Below, one piece after another: positions 16,434 through 25,992 of a stretch of 64,000 nt of DNA. Source of the stretch: Bifidobacterium tibiigranuli (GTDB lineage: Bacteria > Actinomycetota > Actinomycetes > Actinomycetales > Bifidobacteriaceae); NCBI RefSeq assembly GCF_009371885.1, contig NZ_QLZA01000007.1, positions 1 through 64,000 on the forward strand, in the 5' to 3' direction. Made by a program: the position numbers and the translations under genes. Each line of letters opens with the position of its first letter. Positions within the stretch are counted from its first letter, which is position 1. A model generated the notes under the pieces. It was not told the origin of the DNA. It was given only the letters and a program-made list of their open reading frames with translations, and searched no databases.

Positions 16434-18080
16434 ATGGCCTGCACCACGATTCTGGTCGGCAAAGACGTGAGCTACGATGGCTCTACCATCATCGCCCGCA
16501 ACGAGGATTCGGCGAACGGCGAGTTCAATCCCAAGCGCTTCCTCATCGTGAAGCCGAGCGAGCAGCCCCGCCATTATCGCAGTGTTATCAGCCATGTGGA
16601 GCTTGACCTGCCGGACGACCCGCTGCAGTACAGCGCAGTACCGAACGCCGATGCCAAAGAAGGTATCTGGGGCGAGGCCGGGGTCAATGAGGCGAATGTC
16701 GCCATGAGCGCTACCGAGACGCTGACCACCAACGAACGCGTGCGCGGCGCCGATCCGATGGTCGAGCTCACTGCGGCGAAGGGCGCAGCGGGCGAACTGG
16801 GCTACGAGCCGGAAGTGCCCGGCGGCATCGGCGAGGAGGATTTCCTCACCATCGTGCTGCCCTATGTCACCACCGCGCGCGAAGGCGTGGCCCGCTTGGG
16901 CTCGCTGCTTGAGCAGTACGGCACCTACGAGATGAACGGGGTCGCGTTCAGCGATGCGAGCGAGATCTGGTGGCTGGAAACGGTCGGTGGCCATCACTGG
17001 ATCGCCAAACGCGTGCCAGACGAGGCCTATGTCACCATGCCGAATCAGCTCGGCATCGACGAATTCGACCTTGACGACGCCCTCGGCGATCAGGAAGACC
17101 ACATGTGCTCCGCCGATCTGGCCGAGTTCATCGAGGCGAACCACTTGGATCTCTCGGTCGAATCGACCACGCCGTTCAACCCGCGCGATGCCTTCGGCTC
17201 ACATTCCGACTCCGACCATGTGTACAACACGCCGCGCGCGTGGTTCATGCAGCGCTTCCTGAACCCTTACGACGAGGTCTGGGATGGGCCGGATGCCGAC
17301 CACAGCCCACAGAGCGACGACATTCCGTGGGCGCGCCAGCCTGATCGCAAGATCACCATCGAAGACGTCAAATACGTGCTCAGCTCGCACTATCAGGGCA
17401 CGCCATACGACCCGTACGGCAAGCTCGGCGACGAGCATACGCGGCATATGTACCGCACCATCGGCATCAACCGGCAGAGCCAGCTCGCCGTCATCCAGAT
17501 TCGCCCTTACCAGCCGCAGGCCAACCGCGCCATCCAATGGATGGCCTACGGCTCGAACCCCTTCAATGCGCTCGTGCCGTTCTACGCGAACGTCGACACG
17601 ACGCCGGATTACTTGGCCGACACCACGACGCGCGTGACCTCGGAGAACTTCTACTGGGAGAACCGCATCATCGCGGCGCTGTGCAACTCAGCCTTCGCCG
17701 AGACCTCGAACGCAATTGAGCGCTACCAAGAGAAAATCGGCGGCATCGGGCATCGCATGGTGACCGTCACCGACGAGCAGGTGGCGCGGCTGGACGGCGT
17801 CGCGGCCGACAGCGCGGCTGACGAATCCTATGAGGCCGATGCCGAGACCGCCGAAAGCGACGATATCGACGTGACTGATGACATCAGCAACGACATCCAG
17901 CCAATGGAACCGGGCGAAATTCCCACCGCCATCCGCAACAGCGAGGCGCGCGAGATACTGGCCGCCGCAAACCAAGCGATGGCCGGCCAGCTCAAGGCGC
18001 AGACCGACGAACTGCTCGACGCTGTGCTGTACACCACCAGCATGAAGATGAGCAACGGCTTCAATCGCTCCGATAACTGA
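16434..18080 (+). CDS. C69-family dipeptidase
   Basis: This N-terminal-nucleophile peptidase has 548 residues and begins [26 protein letters not shown]. Cys3 is the expected nucleophile after N-terminal processing, and RNED is the family motif. Other family signatures are [21 protein letters not shown] and [20 protein letters not shown]69 enzymes (PepD-like) release dipeptides and serve peptide nutrition; here it is probably cytoplasmic, since no signal peptide is seen. An acidic insertion (around residues 455-490) precedes the C-terminal helix. AAAGGAAG lies upstream of the ATG. Confidence 0.93.
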   Translation: MACTTILVGKDVSYDGSTIIARNEDSANGEFNPKRFLIVKPSEQPRHYRSVISHVELDLPDDPLQYSAVPNADAKEGIWGEAGVNEANVAMSATETLTTNERVRGADPMVELTAAKGAAGELGYEPEVPGGIGEEDFLTIVLPYVTTAREGVARLGSLLEQYGTYEMNGVAFSDASEIWWLETVGGHHWIAKRVPDEAYVTMPNQLGIDEFDLDDALGDQEDHMCSADLAEFIEANHLDLSVESTTPFNPRDAFGSHSDSDHVYNTPRAWFMQRFLNPYDEVWDGPDADHSPQSDDIPWARQPDRKITIEDVKYVLSSHYQGTPYDPYGKLGDEHTRHMYRTIGINRQSQLAVIQIRPYQPQANRAIQWMAYGSNPFNALVPFYANVDTTPDYLADTTTRVTSENFYWENRIIAALCNSAFAETSNAIERYQEKIGGIGHRMVTVTDEQVARLDGVAADSAADESYEADAETAESDDIDVTDDISNDIQPMEPGEIPTAIRNSEAREILAAANQAMAGQLKAQTDELLDAVLYTTSMKMSNGFNRSDN

Positions 18081-18200
18081 AAGAGACATAGCTAACATAG
18101 CTGCCTGTCACGTAATCGCCGCCCCACGTATTATCGTATTATCCTGAGTAATTGCACCATCCTTACCCACGCCCCTATCCACGGAAACTTAAGGAACAAC

Positions 18201-19718
18201 ATGCCACTGATCGATCAGTTCACCACCCAGTACGGCCTCGTGCGCAAAATCGACGCCTTCGGCTATCTCGCACAGTTGAAGAGCGACTCCAGCATTGAGC
18301 GCAAGCATGGCAAAGTCGTGCTGGTCACGGCCGACACGCCGCTGAAGGCCTCGCGCGGCGAAGGCAAGACCACCACGACCATCGCGCTGATCGATGCGCT
18401 GCGTGCCAAGGGCATCGACGCGGCAGCCGTGCTGCGCCAGCCGAGCATGGGCATCACCGCAGCCGGCTCCAAGGGCGGCGCTTCGGGCGGCGGCAAGGCA
18501 TCGCTGACCCATCCTGAACTCGTGGACTGGGGTCTGTGCGGCGAGATGACCGCCATCGCCGCAGCGCAGAACCTGCTGGTCTCTTTCGCCGAGAAGGCCG
18601 TGGACGAAGGCCTGCTCGATACGATTCTGACTCCTCGGGTGAGCGAGGTTCCCTCGCGCTCGCTGCGCCAGATTGCCGTCGACTACGGCAAGGGCAATGT
18701 GCCAGAGCGCGTTGTGCTGACGCCGACCAGCGAACTGATGCAGATCGTGGTGCTTTCGCGTTCGATGGCTGAAATCGGCGAGCGGGTCGCCGCGATGATC
18801 GCCGGAACCAAGGACGGCAAGCCGGTGAAATACGGCGAATTCATCGATTTGTGGCGCATCACCAACATTCTGCTTGACGCGGTCAAACCGGCACTTACGG
18901 AGACGCAAGCTGGCTCGCCGGTCTACGTGCACTGCGGACCTTTCGCGAACGTGTCCATCGGCATCCCCTCGCTGGTATCGGTCGAAATGGCGTGCGCGCT
19001 GCACGATGTGGTGGTCGTAGAAGCCGGGTACGGTGCGGATGCCGGAGCGCAGAAGTGGCTCGATATCGCCTGCCGCGACTATGGCGCGCAGTGGCCTTCG
19101 GCTGCCGTGATCGTGACGCGCGCGACCACTTGGCGCGACGACCCGGCGCTTTCGTGGCGCTATCCCTTCCATGTCCAGCGCCTCGAAGGCCTTGACATTC
19201 CCACCTTCCCGCTCATCAACCTGTGGGAGGGCGAGGACGGCGAGATTGCGTCGCTGCGCGAGACTGCGAAGACCCTGGAATTCCGCGATCCGATTATCGG
19301 CAACCTGTTCCGCGACGGCGGTGATGCGCTGAGCGACCAGCTCGAAGGCTTCATCGATGCGCTGCAGAACGGCGAAACACCAGCGCAGCCGCACAGCCAT
19401 CGCGGCATGTCCCTGACCGAGAACGCCAAGTGGGTCGCCGAGCAGGCCTATGGCGTGCCTGGCGAACGTGTGCTGCTCAAGGACGGGTTCAGCGCGTCCC
19501 TTGCCCAGGCCCGGGATCTGTGCGCCGATGCGGGTCTCAACCTCGATGAGCTGGCCTTCGTGGCCGTCAAGTCGCCGGCCGTGATGACCGACAACGACTC
19601 CGCGCCGGAAGCCGAGCACACGGTGACCCTGAAGAAGGTCGAAGTCCACGCCGGAGCAGGCCTCGTGCAGGTCAACCTGACCACGTCACTGACCACCCCA
19701 ATGCCCAAGATCGTGTGA
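18201..19718 (+). CDS. fhs: Formate-tetrahydrofolate ligase
   Basis: This enzyme makes 10-formyl-tetrahydrofolate from formate, THF and ATP, feeding purine and fMet synthesis. The P-loop region reads TPLKASRGEGKTTTTIAL and is followed by LRQPSMGITAAGSKGGASGGGKASL, a family signature. HCGPFANVSIGIPS is also conserved. At 505 residues it is shorter than the common ~555. AAGGAAC precedes the ATG. It suits bifidobacteria, where formate can arise from pyruvate formate-lyase. It is monocistronic, with a strong hairpin downstream. Confidence 0.95.
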   Translation: MPLIDQFTTQYGLVRKIDAFGYLAQLKSDSSIERKHGKVVLVTADTPLKASRGEGKTTTTIALIDALRAKGIDAAAVLRQPSMGITAAGSKGGASGGGKASLTHPELVDWGLCGEMTAIAAAQNLLVSFAEKAVDEGLLDTILTPRVSEVPSRSLRQIAVDYGKGNVPERVVLTPTSELMQIVVLSRSMAEIGERVAAMIAGTKDGKPVKYGEFIDLWRITNILLDAVKPALTETQAGSPVYVHCGPFANVSIGIPSLVSVEMACALHDVVVVEAGYGADAGAQKWLDIACRDYGAQWPSAAVIVTRATTWRDDPALSWRYPFHVQRLEGLDIPTFPLINLWEGEDGEIASLRETAKTLEFRDPIIGNLFRDGGDALSDQLEGFIDALQNGETPAQPHSHRGMSLTENAKWVAEQAYGVPGERVLLKDGFSASLAQARDLCADAGLNLDELAFVAVKSPAVMTDNDSAPEAEHTVTLKKVEVHAGAGLVQVNLTTSLTTPMPKIV

Positions 19719-19752
19719 GCCTTGGCTGGCTGGCTAGCTAGCGGTTGTATTA

Positions 19753-19797
19753 CGTATGAAGGCGGCGCACCCAGACCGGGTGCACCGCCTTCATACG
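19753..19797. terminator. 20-bp hairpin between fhs and the tautomerase gene
   Basis: Arms at 19753-19772 and 19778-19797 pair with one mismatch. It lies between convergent genes and lacks a T-run, like the hairpin at 254-302. Confidence 0.7.
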
Positions 19798-19898
19798 CCG
19801 TGGCATGCGCGATGTGCGATGCGTACTGAACGTGTTGCACCCCTATCGCATTCCATGGCGTCCTAGGGCTGTCAGCCACTAGTCCCTTAAAATTACCC

Positions 19899-20246
19899 TT
19901 AGAAATTGCTGCCGTTCCAACCCCAGTCGGTGGTGGCGGTATAGCGGATGTACGTGCGGTCCTCGGGGATGCCGAGCTCGCCGTTGAGCGCCTTCATGAT
20001 GCTCGTGGTGAGCTGCTCCCAAGCTGAGCCCGGAACGCTGCGGCCGAAGACATTCACCTCGACATAGGCGGCGGGCTTGCTGTCGTCGCCAGCGAAGTAG
20101 ATGGGCATATCGTCTTCGAAGGGGCACATCAGCCAGCCTTCGGACTTGCCGGGAACTGCGGTAATTGCCTTGCCGTAGGCGGCCTTGAGCGCTTCACGCT
20201 GTTCGGGCGTGGTGGATACTGAGACATGGGTGTGGATGACTGGCAT
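19899..20246 (-). CDS. Tautomerase/MIF-superfamily protein
   Basis: This small protein of 115 residues begins MPVIHTHVSVS, which leaves the catalytic N-terminal proline typical of 4-oxalocrotonate tautomerase/MIF proteins after Met removal. The MIF-like stretch DDSKPAAYVEVNVFGRS is present. The frame extends 41 codons upstream, but GGAAGGG lies directly before ATG 20246 and Pro2 fixes the start. The physiological substrate in bacteria of this type is unknown. It ends WGWNGSNF. Confidence 0.85.
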   Translation of the reverse strand: MPVIHTHVSVSTTPEQREALKAAYGKAITAVPGKSEGWLMCPFEDDMPIYFAGDDSKPAAYVEVNVFGRSVPGSAWEQLTTSIMKALNGELGIPEDRTYIRYTATTDWGWNGSNF

Positions 20247-20484
20247 GATATTCCCTTCCAATAGGTAGACGGTTAGTCGTGAGGCCCAGTCTAATCCGGC
20301 TTGCCGATTGCGGCCGGACATATGCGCAGTTCTGGTGCGCAGACCTGGCGATTGGAAATCACGAGCCACAGCCGAGTGCAGCCGTGGAACATGCTGAACG
20401 AAACCTCGAAGATATGCATGGGTTCGGTTCAGATTGCGTGCGGGCCTGCCGGATTATCGGCTGCGACGTGTTTAATGAAGCGTT

Positions 20485-21042
20485 GTGAGAAAACTGATTG
20501 AACAGCTGATGAAGTTCGGCGTCGTAGGCGTCATCGCCTTCTTCATCGATTGGGGCATCCTGAACGCCTTGGTGTGGGGCCTGCATATGCACAACGTGCT
20601 GGCTGGCACGATTTCCTTCACGATATCGCTCGTGTTCAACTATCTGGCCAGCATGAAGTACGTGTTCAAGCATCGCGAGGACATGGCCCGCTGGATGGAG
20701 ATTCTTATTTTCGTTGTGGCTTCGGTCATTGGGCTGTTCATCAACGATCTGATTCTGTGGATCAGCACATACGGGATGAACCGCGACGCCTACGTTTCGC
20801 AGAGCGCCCAGTACGTGCTGCGCACGAATGCCGGCAAGCTGGTCGCCACCGCCGTGGTCATGGTCTGGAACTTCGTGATTCGAAAGTGGCTGCTCGACGA
20901 CACGCATACCAACGCGATGAATCGGCTCAAAGGCGAGTCGAATCGGCTTACCCAAGAGGAGCTGGACAGCAAGTGGGAAGGCAGCTTCTCGCATAGGCTG
21001 GGGCTGTGGTCCCTCGCGCACACGCCGAACGGCTGGAAGTAG
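20485..21042 (+). CDS. GtrA-family membrane protein
   Basis: This 185-residue protein has four predicted TM segments and the GtrA pattern: FGVVGVIAFFIDWGILNAL, then ISFTISLVFNYLASMKYVF, then a final WNFVIRKWLL. GtrA proteins are thought to flip or handle polyprenyl-linked sugars for cell-surface polysaccharides. A charged cytoplasmic tail of about 45 residues follows the last helix, longer than usual. The start is GTG 20485, with ATG 20506 as an alternative. It is convergent with the MFS gene. Confidence 0.9.
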   Translation: MRKLIEQLMKFGVVGVIAFFIDWGILNALVWGLHMHNVLAGTISFTISLVFNYLASMKYVFKHREDMARWMEILIFVVASVIGLFINDLILWISTYGMNRDAYVSQSAQYVLRTNAGKLVATAVVMVWNFVIRKWLLDDTHTNAMNRLKGESNRLTQEELDSKWEGSFSHRLGLWSLAHTPNGWK

Positions 21043-21133
21043 CGCCTAAAAGTAGCACAGAAGTAGTTCTTGGAGGTAGCGCCTGGAAACAACACCGTCC
21101 GAAAGCAGCGGGCCGAGTCCCCGCTTTTAGACA

Positions 21134-22510
21134 TTAGACGGTTATCGCTGTCAGCGTGGGCGTTTCCGTGCTCGACTTGATCTGCCTGAATCCGACGAAG
21201 GCAAGCACCAGCGAGAGCAGTGCAAGCAGCGTGACGACGAGGAAGCCTCCCTGCGAGCCGGACCGATCGATGAATATGCCCGCGATTGCCGAGCCTACCG
21301 ATCCGCCGATCGAGTTCATCGCGCCGATCCATGCCACGCCTTCGGTGAATCGTGTCGGCGGCACGATGTGGAGCAGCAGCTGGTTGCCGTTGATCCATGT
21401 GGGTGCCTGGCATACGCCGATGATCAGATAGATGATCATGATGACCCACAAATGCCTGGCGAACAGGAACGTTCCGATGCCGATGTTGACCACGGCCAGG
21501 CAGAAATAGAAACGCTTCCACAGCGGAGTGATCCAGTTCTTCGCACCGTAGACGATGGCGCCGCACAGCGAGCTGATCGAGAAGCATGCGAAGACGAGGC
21601 CGGTGTACTGCTTCATGCTCTGCTCCGTGGCGAAGGCAATAATCGAGATGCTGGCCGCCGACTGGAACGCGCCTAAGCCGAACCAGGTGACGCATAGCGC
21701 GATGAGGCCCGGCCCCCAGATCGACTGCTTGACGCGCTCCGACTTGGCAGAGGCACTGCTGCGCAGTTCCTGTGTCTTCTTGGAGGCACTGCTGTGCAGC
21801 TCCTCGGCCTTGGCCGCCTCTCGCTGGCGGTATTGCCTGCGAGTGAGTCCGGACTGCTTGGCCAGCGTGGTCTGCGAGGGCGGCTCGGTCGTCAGTTCGG
21901 TCAGGAACATCAGCGCCCCGATGACGACGCATGCGCCGGTGACCCCGAACGCAAGCGTGCCGGAAACAACGGCCAGCGCGGAGGCCAGCGGATTGCCGAT
22001 GACCCACATGCATTCGTCGAACACGCCCGAAAGCGACATCGCCCGGTCCGTGCGCACGCGGTCACCCTTGAGCAGATGCGTCCAGCGGCTGCGGCTCATT
22101 GCGCCCCACGGCGGTATCGCCGCCATGAATGGCGCGATGACGAACAGCGTCCACTGCGGCGCACGCGCAGTGATGCATGCGATCATGGCAGCTGCCGCGA
22201 TAAGCCAGACGATGATAGTGGGGATGGCGACCTGGCGCTGCCCGAACTTGTCGACCAGCTTGCCCAGCAGCGGGCCCACGACAGCCATCGCAATCGCCTG
22301 GATGGCGGCCAGCGCACCGGCCAATGCGTAGTTGTGATAATAGTGCTGCACGGCGATGGTGATCGTCATGCCGATCATCGGGAAGGGCATGCAGGCGAGC
22401 ACCGACCCGATGGAGAATCGAGCGGTATGGGGCATGTGCAGCAGTTCCGCATAGCCGCCGAAGAGGCGGTGGGTGACTTCTGTGAAGCCGGAGAACACGG
22501 GGTTGCTCAT
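21134..22510 (-). CDS. MFS transporter
   Basis: This is a major facilitator of 458 residues with about 12 TM segments and a long charged central cytoplasmic loop (around residues 215-265) containing repeated ELHSSASKK/ELRSSASAK units. The motif GPLLGKLVDKFGQRQV between TM2 and TM3 is the MFS loop signature (G-x3-D-x2-G-x-R/K). The substrate is unknown; drug, sugar or nucleoside efflux are all possible. AAAGGAA precedes the ATG. An inverted repeat lies about 60 bp upstream. Confidence 0.88.
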   Translation of the reverse strand: MSNPVFSGFTEVTHRLFGGYAELLHMPHTARFSIGSVLACMPFPMIGMTITIAVQHYYHNYALAGALAAIQAIAMAVVGPLLGKLVDKFGQRQVAIPTIIVWLIAAAAMIACITARAPQWTLFVIAPFMAAIPPWGAMSRSRWTHLLKGDRVRTDRAMSLSGVFDECMWVIGNPLASALAVVSGTLAFGVTGACVVIGALMFLTELTTEPPSQTTLAKQSGLTRRQYRQREAAKAEELHSSASKKTQELRSSASAKSERVKQSIWGPGLIALCVTWFGLGAFQSAASISIIAFATEQSMKQYTGLVFACFSISSLCGAIVYGAKNWITPLWKRFYFCLAVVNIGIGTFLFARHLWVIMIIYLIIGVCQAPTWINGNQLLLHIVPPTRFTEGVAWIGAMNSIGGSVGSAIAGIFIDRSGSQGGFLVVTLLALLSLVLAFVGFRQIKSSTETPTLTAITV

Positions 22511-22572
22511 GGCGTTCCTTTGCGCTGGTACGGGGTGCAGGAGGGCAGTGCGGGAGAAAGGGAATCAGATTC

Positions 22573-22589
22573 TCGTACATCGAGTACGA
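22573..22589. promoter_or_regulatory. Palindrome upstream of the MFS gene
   Basis: TCGTAC and GTACGA flank a 5-bp centre. The size and place (about 60 bp before the MFS start) suit a repressor site. No regulator gene is adjacent. Confidence 0.3.
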
Positions 22590-22809
22590 TTGTGCAAGTG
22601 TAATGAGACTCAGGCCGCGACACGCGGTACATTGGTTGATGAGCCGAGCAGTGTGCTTAATGCCGCGCGGCTCGGCGGGATTGCAGCTCAGCTGGACTGC
22701 ATAAGCCTTATGAGGCTGCGTGGCTTCTCTAGTGTCAGGCGGCTGCAATCGCGGATCAGGAGGCCGAGGCGCGCGGGCGCGTCATCGGCGCATAGGAAAG
22801 GGGCTGGGC

Positions 22810-23469
22810 ATGCCGGCAACCACCATCCACTTCGTACGTCATGGCAAGGTCGAGAATCCCGACCAGCTGCTCTATGAGCGGCTTCCGGGCTTTCATCTTT
22901 CAGGGTCCGGCGTGCGTATGGCTCAGGCGACGGCGCGGTACATCGCGCAGGATCCTCAGCTGAGCGCGGTGACGGCCGTGTATTCCTCACCTTTGGAGCG
23001 TACGCGCGAGACGGCCGGCGAGATTCTTACGCAGCTCAATGACCGGCGGGCGCAGCGCGGTCAGGAGCCGTTGCGGCTGGTCACCGATGATCGGCTGATC
23101 GAGGCGCGCAACGAGTTCCGCGGAACGCGTATCGGGCACGGTGACGGCGCGCTGTGGAAACACCATAATCTCAAATTGGTGTCCAACCTGTGGAAGCCGA
23201 GCTGGGGGGAGAGCTATGCGCAGATAGCGCAGCGGATGGGCGACTTCGCCGATGAGAAAGTACGACAGTACGCGGGCCAGCAGATTATCGTGGTCAGCCA
23301 CGAGTCCCCAATCTGGTCCTACCGGCATCTGCTGGAAACCGGGCGTCCCGAGCACAACATGCTCATGCGCCACACCGCGCTCGCGTCGGTGACCTCCATC
23401 ACCTACGACCCCGAAACCGGCAAAATGCTGTCCATCGCCTATGCCGACCCGGCCGCCAATGTGGAATAA
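22810..23469 (+). CDS. Histidine phosphatase (phosphoglycerate-mutase-like)
   Basis: This 219-residue protein has the family motif VRHGKVENPDQ, with the catalytic His in RHG near residue 10. YSSPLERTRETA supplies the second Arg, and VVSHESPIWSYR contains the second catalytic His. It is likely a broad phosphatase rather than a glycolytic mutase, because it lacks the mutase-specific spacing. ATG 22810 is preferred, after a purine-rich GGAAAGGGG; the frame is open 30 codons further up. Its stop codon is inside a 14-bp tandem repeat. Confidence 0.87.
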   Translation: MPATTIHFVRHGKVENPDQLLYERLPGFHLSGSGVRMAQATARYIAQDPQLSAVTAVYSSPLERTRETAGEILTQLNDRRAQRGQEPLRLVTDDRLIEARNEFRGTRIGHGDGALWKHHNLKLVSNLWKPSWGESYAQIAQRMGDFADEKVRQYAGQQIIVVSHESPIWSYRHLLETGRPEHNMLMRHTALASVTSITYDPETGKMLSIAYADPAANVE

Positions 23470-23529
23470 ATACTGTGGAATAAACACTGTGGAATGAACG
23501 GAATGGGATGAACACTGTGGATAAACGGC
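23461..23529 (+). repeat. 14-bp tandem repeat (about five units) over a stop codon
   Basis: Units start at 23461, 23475, 23489, 23503 and 23517, with the form GTGGAATAAACACT and small changes. The first unit encodes the last residues and TAA of the histidine phosphatase, so copy number changes would leave the protein intact. Confidence 0.85.
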
Positions 23530-23625
23530 GCAGAGTGGGCGGAATGATGCAGCGACGGGACGCCGCGACAAGGCGTAGCAGGGCATGGGGCATAATGGAA
23601 GCGGTGCAAGTGCAAAGGAGCTGAA

Positions 23626-24600
23626 ATGGCATTTCATATGCAGGATGAAGTGATAGTACGCATCGCGATACTTCCCGAGGTGCGCGAGGCTGCGGGCGAA
23701 GGGGCCCGGCTGATGTCGCTGTGGCCGCTGAGTGACGCCAAGCTGCTGGACAATGATGCGAAGTACACCGAGAATCTTCAGGTGCGCATCACGCGCGCAA
23801 TGGCCGCGATCATGACCGGCGAGGAGGTGACGATTCCGGACGCCGAATTCGTCTACGAGGGCGCCGAGGAGATACCGGGGCGGCCTCAGCGCATCGTCGA
23901 TGCACTGCTCGCCGCGAACGACGCCTGCGAAACCATGGCCGACTACTCGCAAACCGGCGATACCGCGCTGGTCATGGGCGGCTGCGGCGCACTGGGAGTC
24001 GACTGGGGCGAGGATACCATCACTGCGGTTGCACAGGCGCTGGAAGAGGTGGAGAACGCGGTTGCTGACGGTGAGGCTCTGCAATCCGAGAGCAACGAGG
24101 AGCCGGTAGATAAGCCGGCGGATTCGCCGGAGCACTCATCCGGCAGCGTTGACATCGAGGCCGTGGCGCAGCGCCTAGCCACTGTGCTGGCGGCGGTTGA
24201 CGGGCTGCTCGGTGTCATAGGCCAGGGCGATGATCCGAGTCTGCAAGGCGACGACGCTGAATCGGCGCGGCTGCGGGCCGGACGCGCACTGCCGGTGATG
24301 CTGTATGCAAACGAATTGTGCGAGCGGGTTTCGATTCCGCGTGTTTTCATCTCCGCACAGGAGTTCCTAGATATGATTGACGCGCGCGACGGCACTGGTG
24401 CAGTGGGCTCGAACGGAAATGCAGGCCTCGCCGTGGCCCGCATGCTTGCGCCTTCAATCGCCGCCGAATGGGCGAAGCATCGCGAAGATGTGCTCTGGGA
24501 CCCGCAGGAGGCGAAGAAGAAGGCGAAAGAGGAGGACGAGCGCAAGAACAAGGAGGCGCTCGCCGCCAAATTCGCCAACGCCCCTGACAACAAGAACTGA
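23626..24600 (+). CDS. Hypothetical protein with charged C-terminal tail
   Basis: This 324-residue protein was not recognised. It is soluble, with no signal peptide or TM helix. It has an N-terminal domain (residues 1-145), an acidic Ser/Glu linker (about 150-170), a second helical domain (about 173-285) and a Lys/Glu-rich C-terminal helix (KKKAKEEDERKNKEALAAKF). AAAGGAG before the ATG and even codon use support a real gene. Its neighbours give no functional hint. It may be bifidobacterium-specific. Confidence 0.75.
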   Translation: MAFHMQDEVIVRIAILPEVREAAGEGARLMSLWPLSDAKLLDNDAKYTENLQVRITRAMAAIMTGEEVTIPDAEFVYEGAEEIPGRPQRIVDALLAANDACETMADYSQTGDTALVMGGCGALGVDWGEDTITAVAQALEEVENAVADGEALQSESNEEPVDKPADSPEHSSGSVDIEAVAQRLATVLAAVDGLLGVIGQGDDPSLQGDDAESARLRAGRALPVMLYANELCERVSIPRVFISAQEFLDMIDARDGTGAVGSNGNAGLAVARMLAPSIAAEWAKHREDVLWDPQEAKKKAKEEDERKNKEALAAKFANAPDNKN

Positions 24601-24672
24601 GTGCCGGGGGATAGGATTACGGTGTGTTCAATAGCATGATTCCCGCAGAGGGTCTCATGAATGCACATGTAT

Positions 24673-25902
24673 TCAGTTTGTAGTGCCGGTGCTGTCGGAA
24701 CTGCCGTTCCCATTGCTTTGGTTGTCGGCGGGCTCGCTCGCTGGCTGCGAGTAGCCCGGAGTTGGCTGGGATTCGGCGTTTCCTGAGTAGTTGCTGTTCC
24801 CAGCATTCTCGGTGTACCCGCTCTGCGGCTGGTAGGGGTCCTGAGCGGGATTGGCGTAGGACTGCTGATTCTGGTCGTTCGGTGACTGATCTGGCGCATA
24901 CGGCTGGCCATATGCCTGCTGACCGTTGTAGGGCTGGGCTTGGGGGTAGCCGATCGGGTATCCGGTCTGCTGGGCTTGGAAGTCGTCATCATACCGGGCG
25001 CCGGCGGGATTTGAGTTTGCGACGCCAAACACGATGAAGGACGCCAAGGCTCCGATGCCGCACAACCCAGCGAGCAAACCCCACACAATCATTCCGGAGC
25101 CGACTCTTGGAGTGCCTGTGACAGTGTATGCGGCTCTGGAAGCGATAGCCTGCGCTGCAATGATCCCACCAAGCAGTCCAGTGAGGAAAATCAATCCGTA
25201 CGGCAGCGCGGCCCACCAGCCGGACTTGTTGGAATCGTGCAGTCGCCTGACGAAAAGGGCGATAAAGGGGACGAGTATTGCCAGACTCCAAAGATTGGAC
25301 AGCCAAGACATCCGGTCGCCGCTGATGCTATTGAGGATACTAATCACCAGAGATACGCCAACGTTGCCGAGAACCACCCACCAGAACTCGCTTTTTGAGG
25401 CTCTGCCTTTGAACACGATGTATTTCTGGAAGAAGCGTTTGATGGCTTCGGGGAAGGGACAGCCGTAATACGGCCTGTTCAGCGGCGGCACTCCGGCTGG
25501 CGAGAAACCTGGGCCGGAGGGCTGACCGCCGCCATATCCAGGTGCGTACTGCTGTTGGCTGTAATTCGGTGCGTCTGCGTACTGCGGAGCACCTGTGTAT
25601 TGCGGGGCTTGTTGTCCGTATGATGGAATTTGCTGCCCGTATTCTGGTGTCCCATACTGTGGCTGCTGTGGCTGCACAGGCTGCCCGGATGCCCCAGTCT
25701 GCTCAGGCTGCGTCTGCCCGAGCGGCTGTTGCTGAGCGTATGAGCCAGCATACGGCGTATAGGGCTGCTGTGCGTCGCCTGAAGTGTCCGGAGCATTGCC
25801 TTGCTCGGAGCTAGACGCAGCAGCATACGACGTGTCCTGAGAACGTGACGCGTCATCGCCATTGATGCCCGGATTGCCGGGGTATTGCTGTGAATCGGTC
25901 AT
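24673..25902 (-). CDS. DUF805 membrane protein with Gln/Tyr/Pro-rich ends
   Basis: The first ~140 of 409 residues are low-complexity (Gln, Tyr, Pro, Gly, Ser), and a similar tail follows the membrane domain. The core matches DUF805: FFQKYIVFKGRASKSEFWWVVLGNV, then IPF-like LVPFIALFVRRLHDSNKSGWWA, with about four TM helices. DUF805 proteins (YhaH-like) are inner-membrane proteins of unknown role. Disordered Q/Y-rich extensions of this kind are frequent in bifidobacterial membrane proteins. AAAGGGA precedes the ATG. Confidence 0.88.
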   Translation of the reverse strand: MTDSQQYPGNPGINGDDASRSQDTSYAAASSSEQGNAPDTSGDAQQPYTPYAGSYAQQQPLGQTQPEQTGASGQPVQPQQPQYGTPEYGQQIPSYGQQAPQYTGAPQYADAPNYSQQQYAPGYGGGQPSGPGFSPAGVPPLNRPYYGCPFPEAIKRFFQKYIVFKGRASKSEFWWVVLGNVGVSLVISILNSISGDRMSWLSNLWSLAILVPFIALFVRRLHDSNKSGWWAALPYGLIFLTGLLGGIIAAQAIASRAAYTVTGTPRVGSGMIVWGLLAGLCGIGALASFIVFGVANSNPAGARYDDDFQAQQTGYPIGYPQAQPYNGQQAYGQPYAPDQSPNDQNQQSYANPAQDPYQPQSGYTENAGNSNYSGNAESQPTPGYSQPASEPADNQSNGNGSSDSTGTTN

Positions 25903-25992
25903 GATGTCCCTTTCGGCATGATTGCGTACATCTCTATTCTCTCAGGCGTTGCGACGAAAATGCTCCATCCGCCCATAAAGAATGCTGAAAGG

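Noticed and set aside
20485-22510. GtrA plus MFS as a functional pair
   Set aside because: The genes are convergent, not cotranscribed, and nothing else links them.
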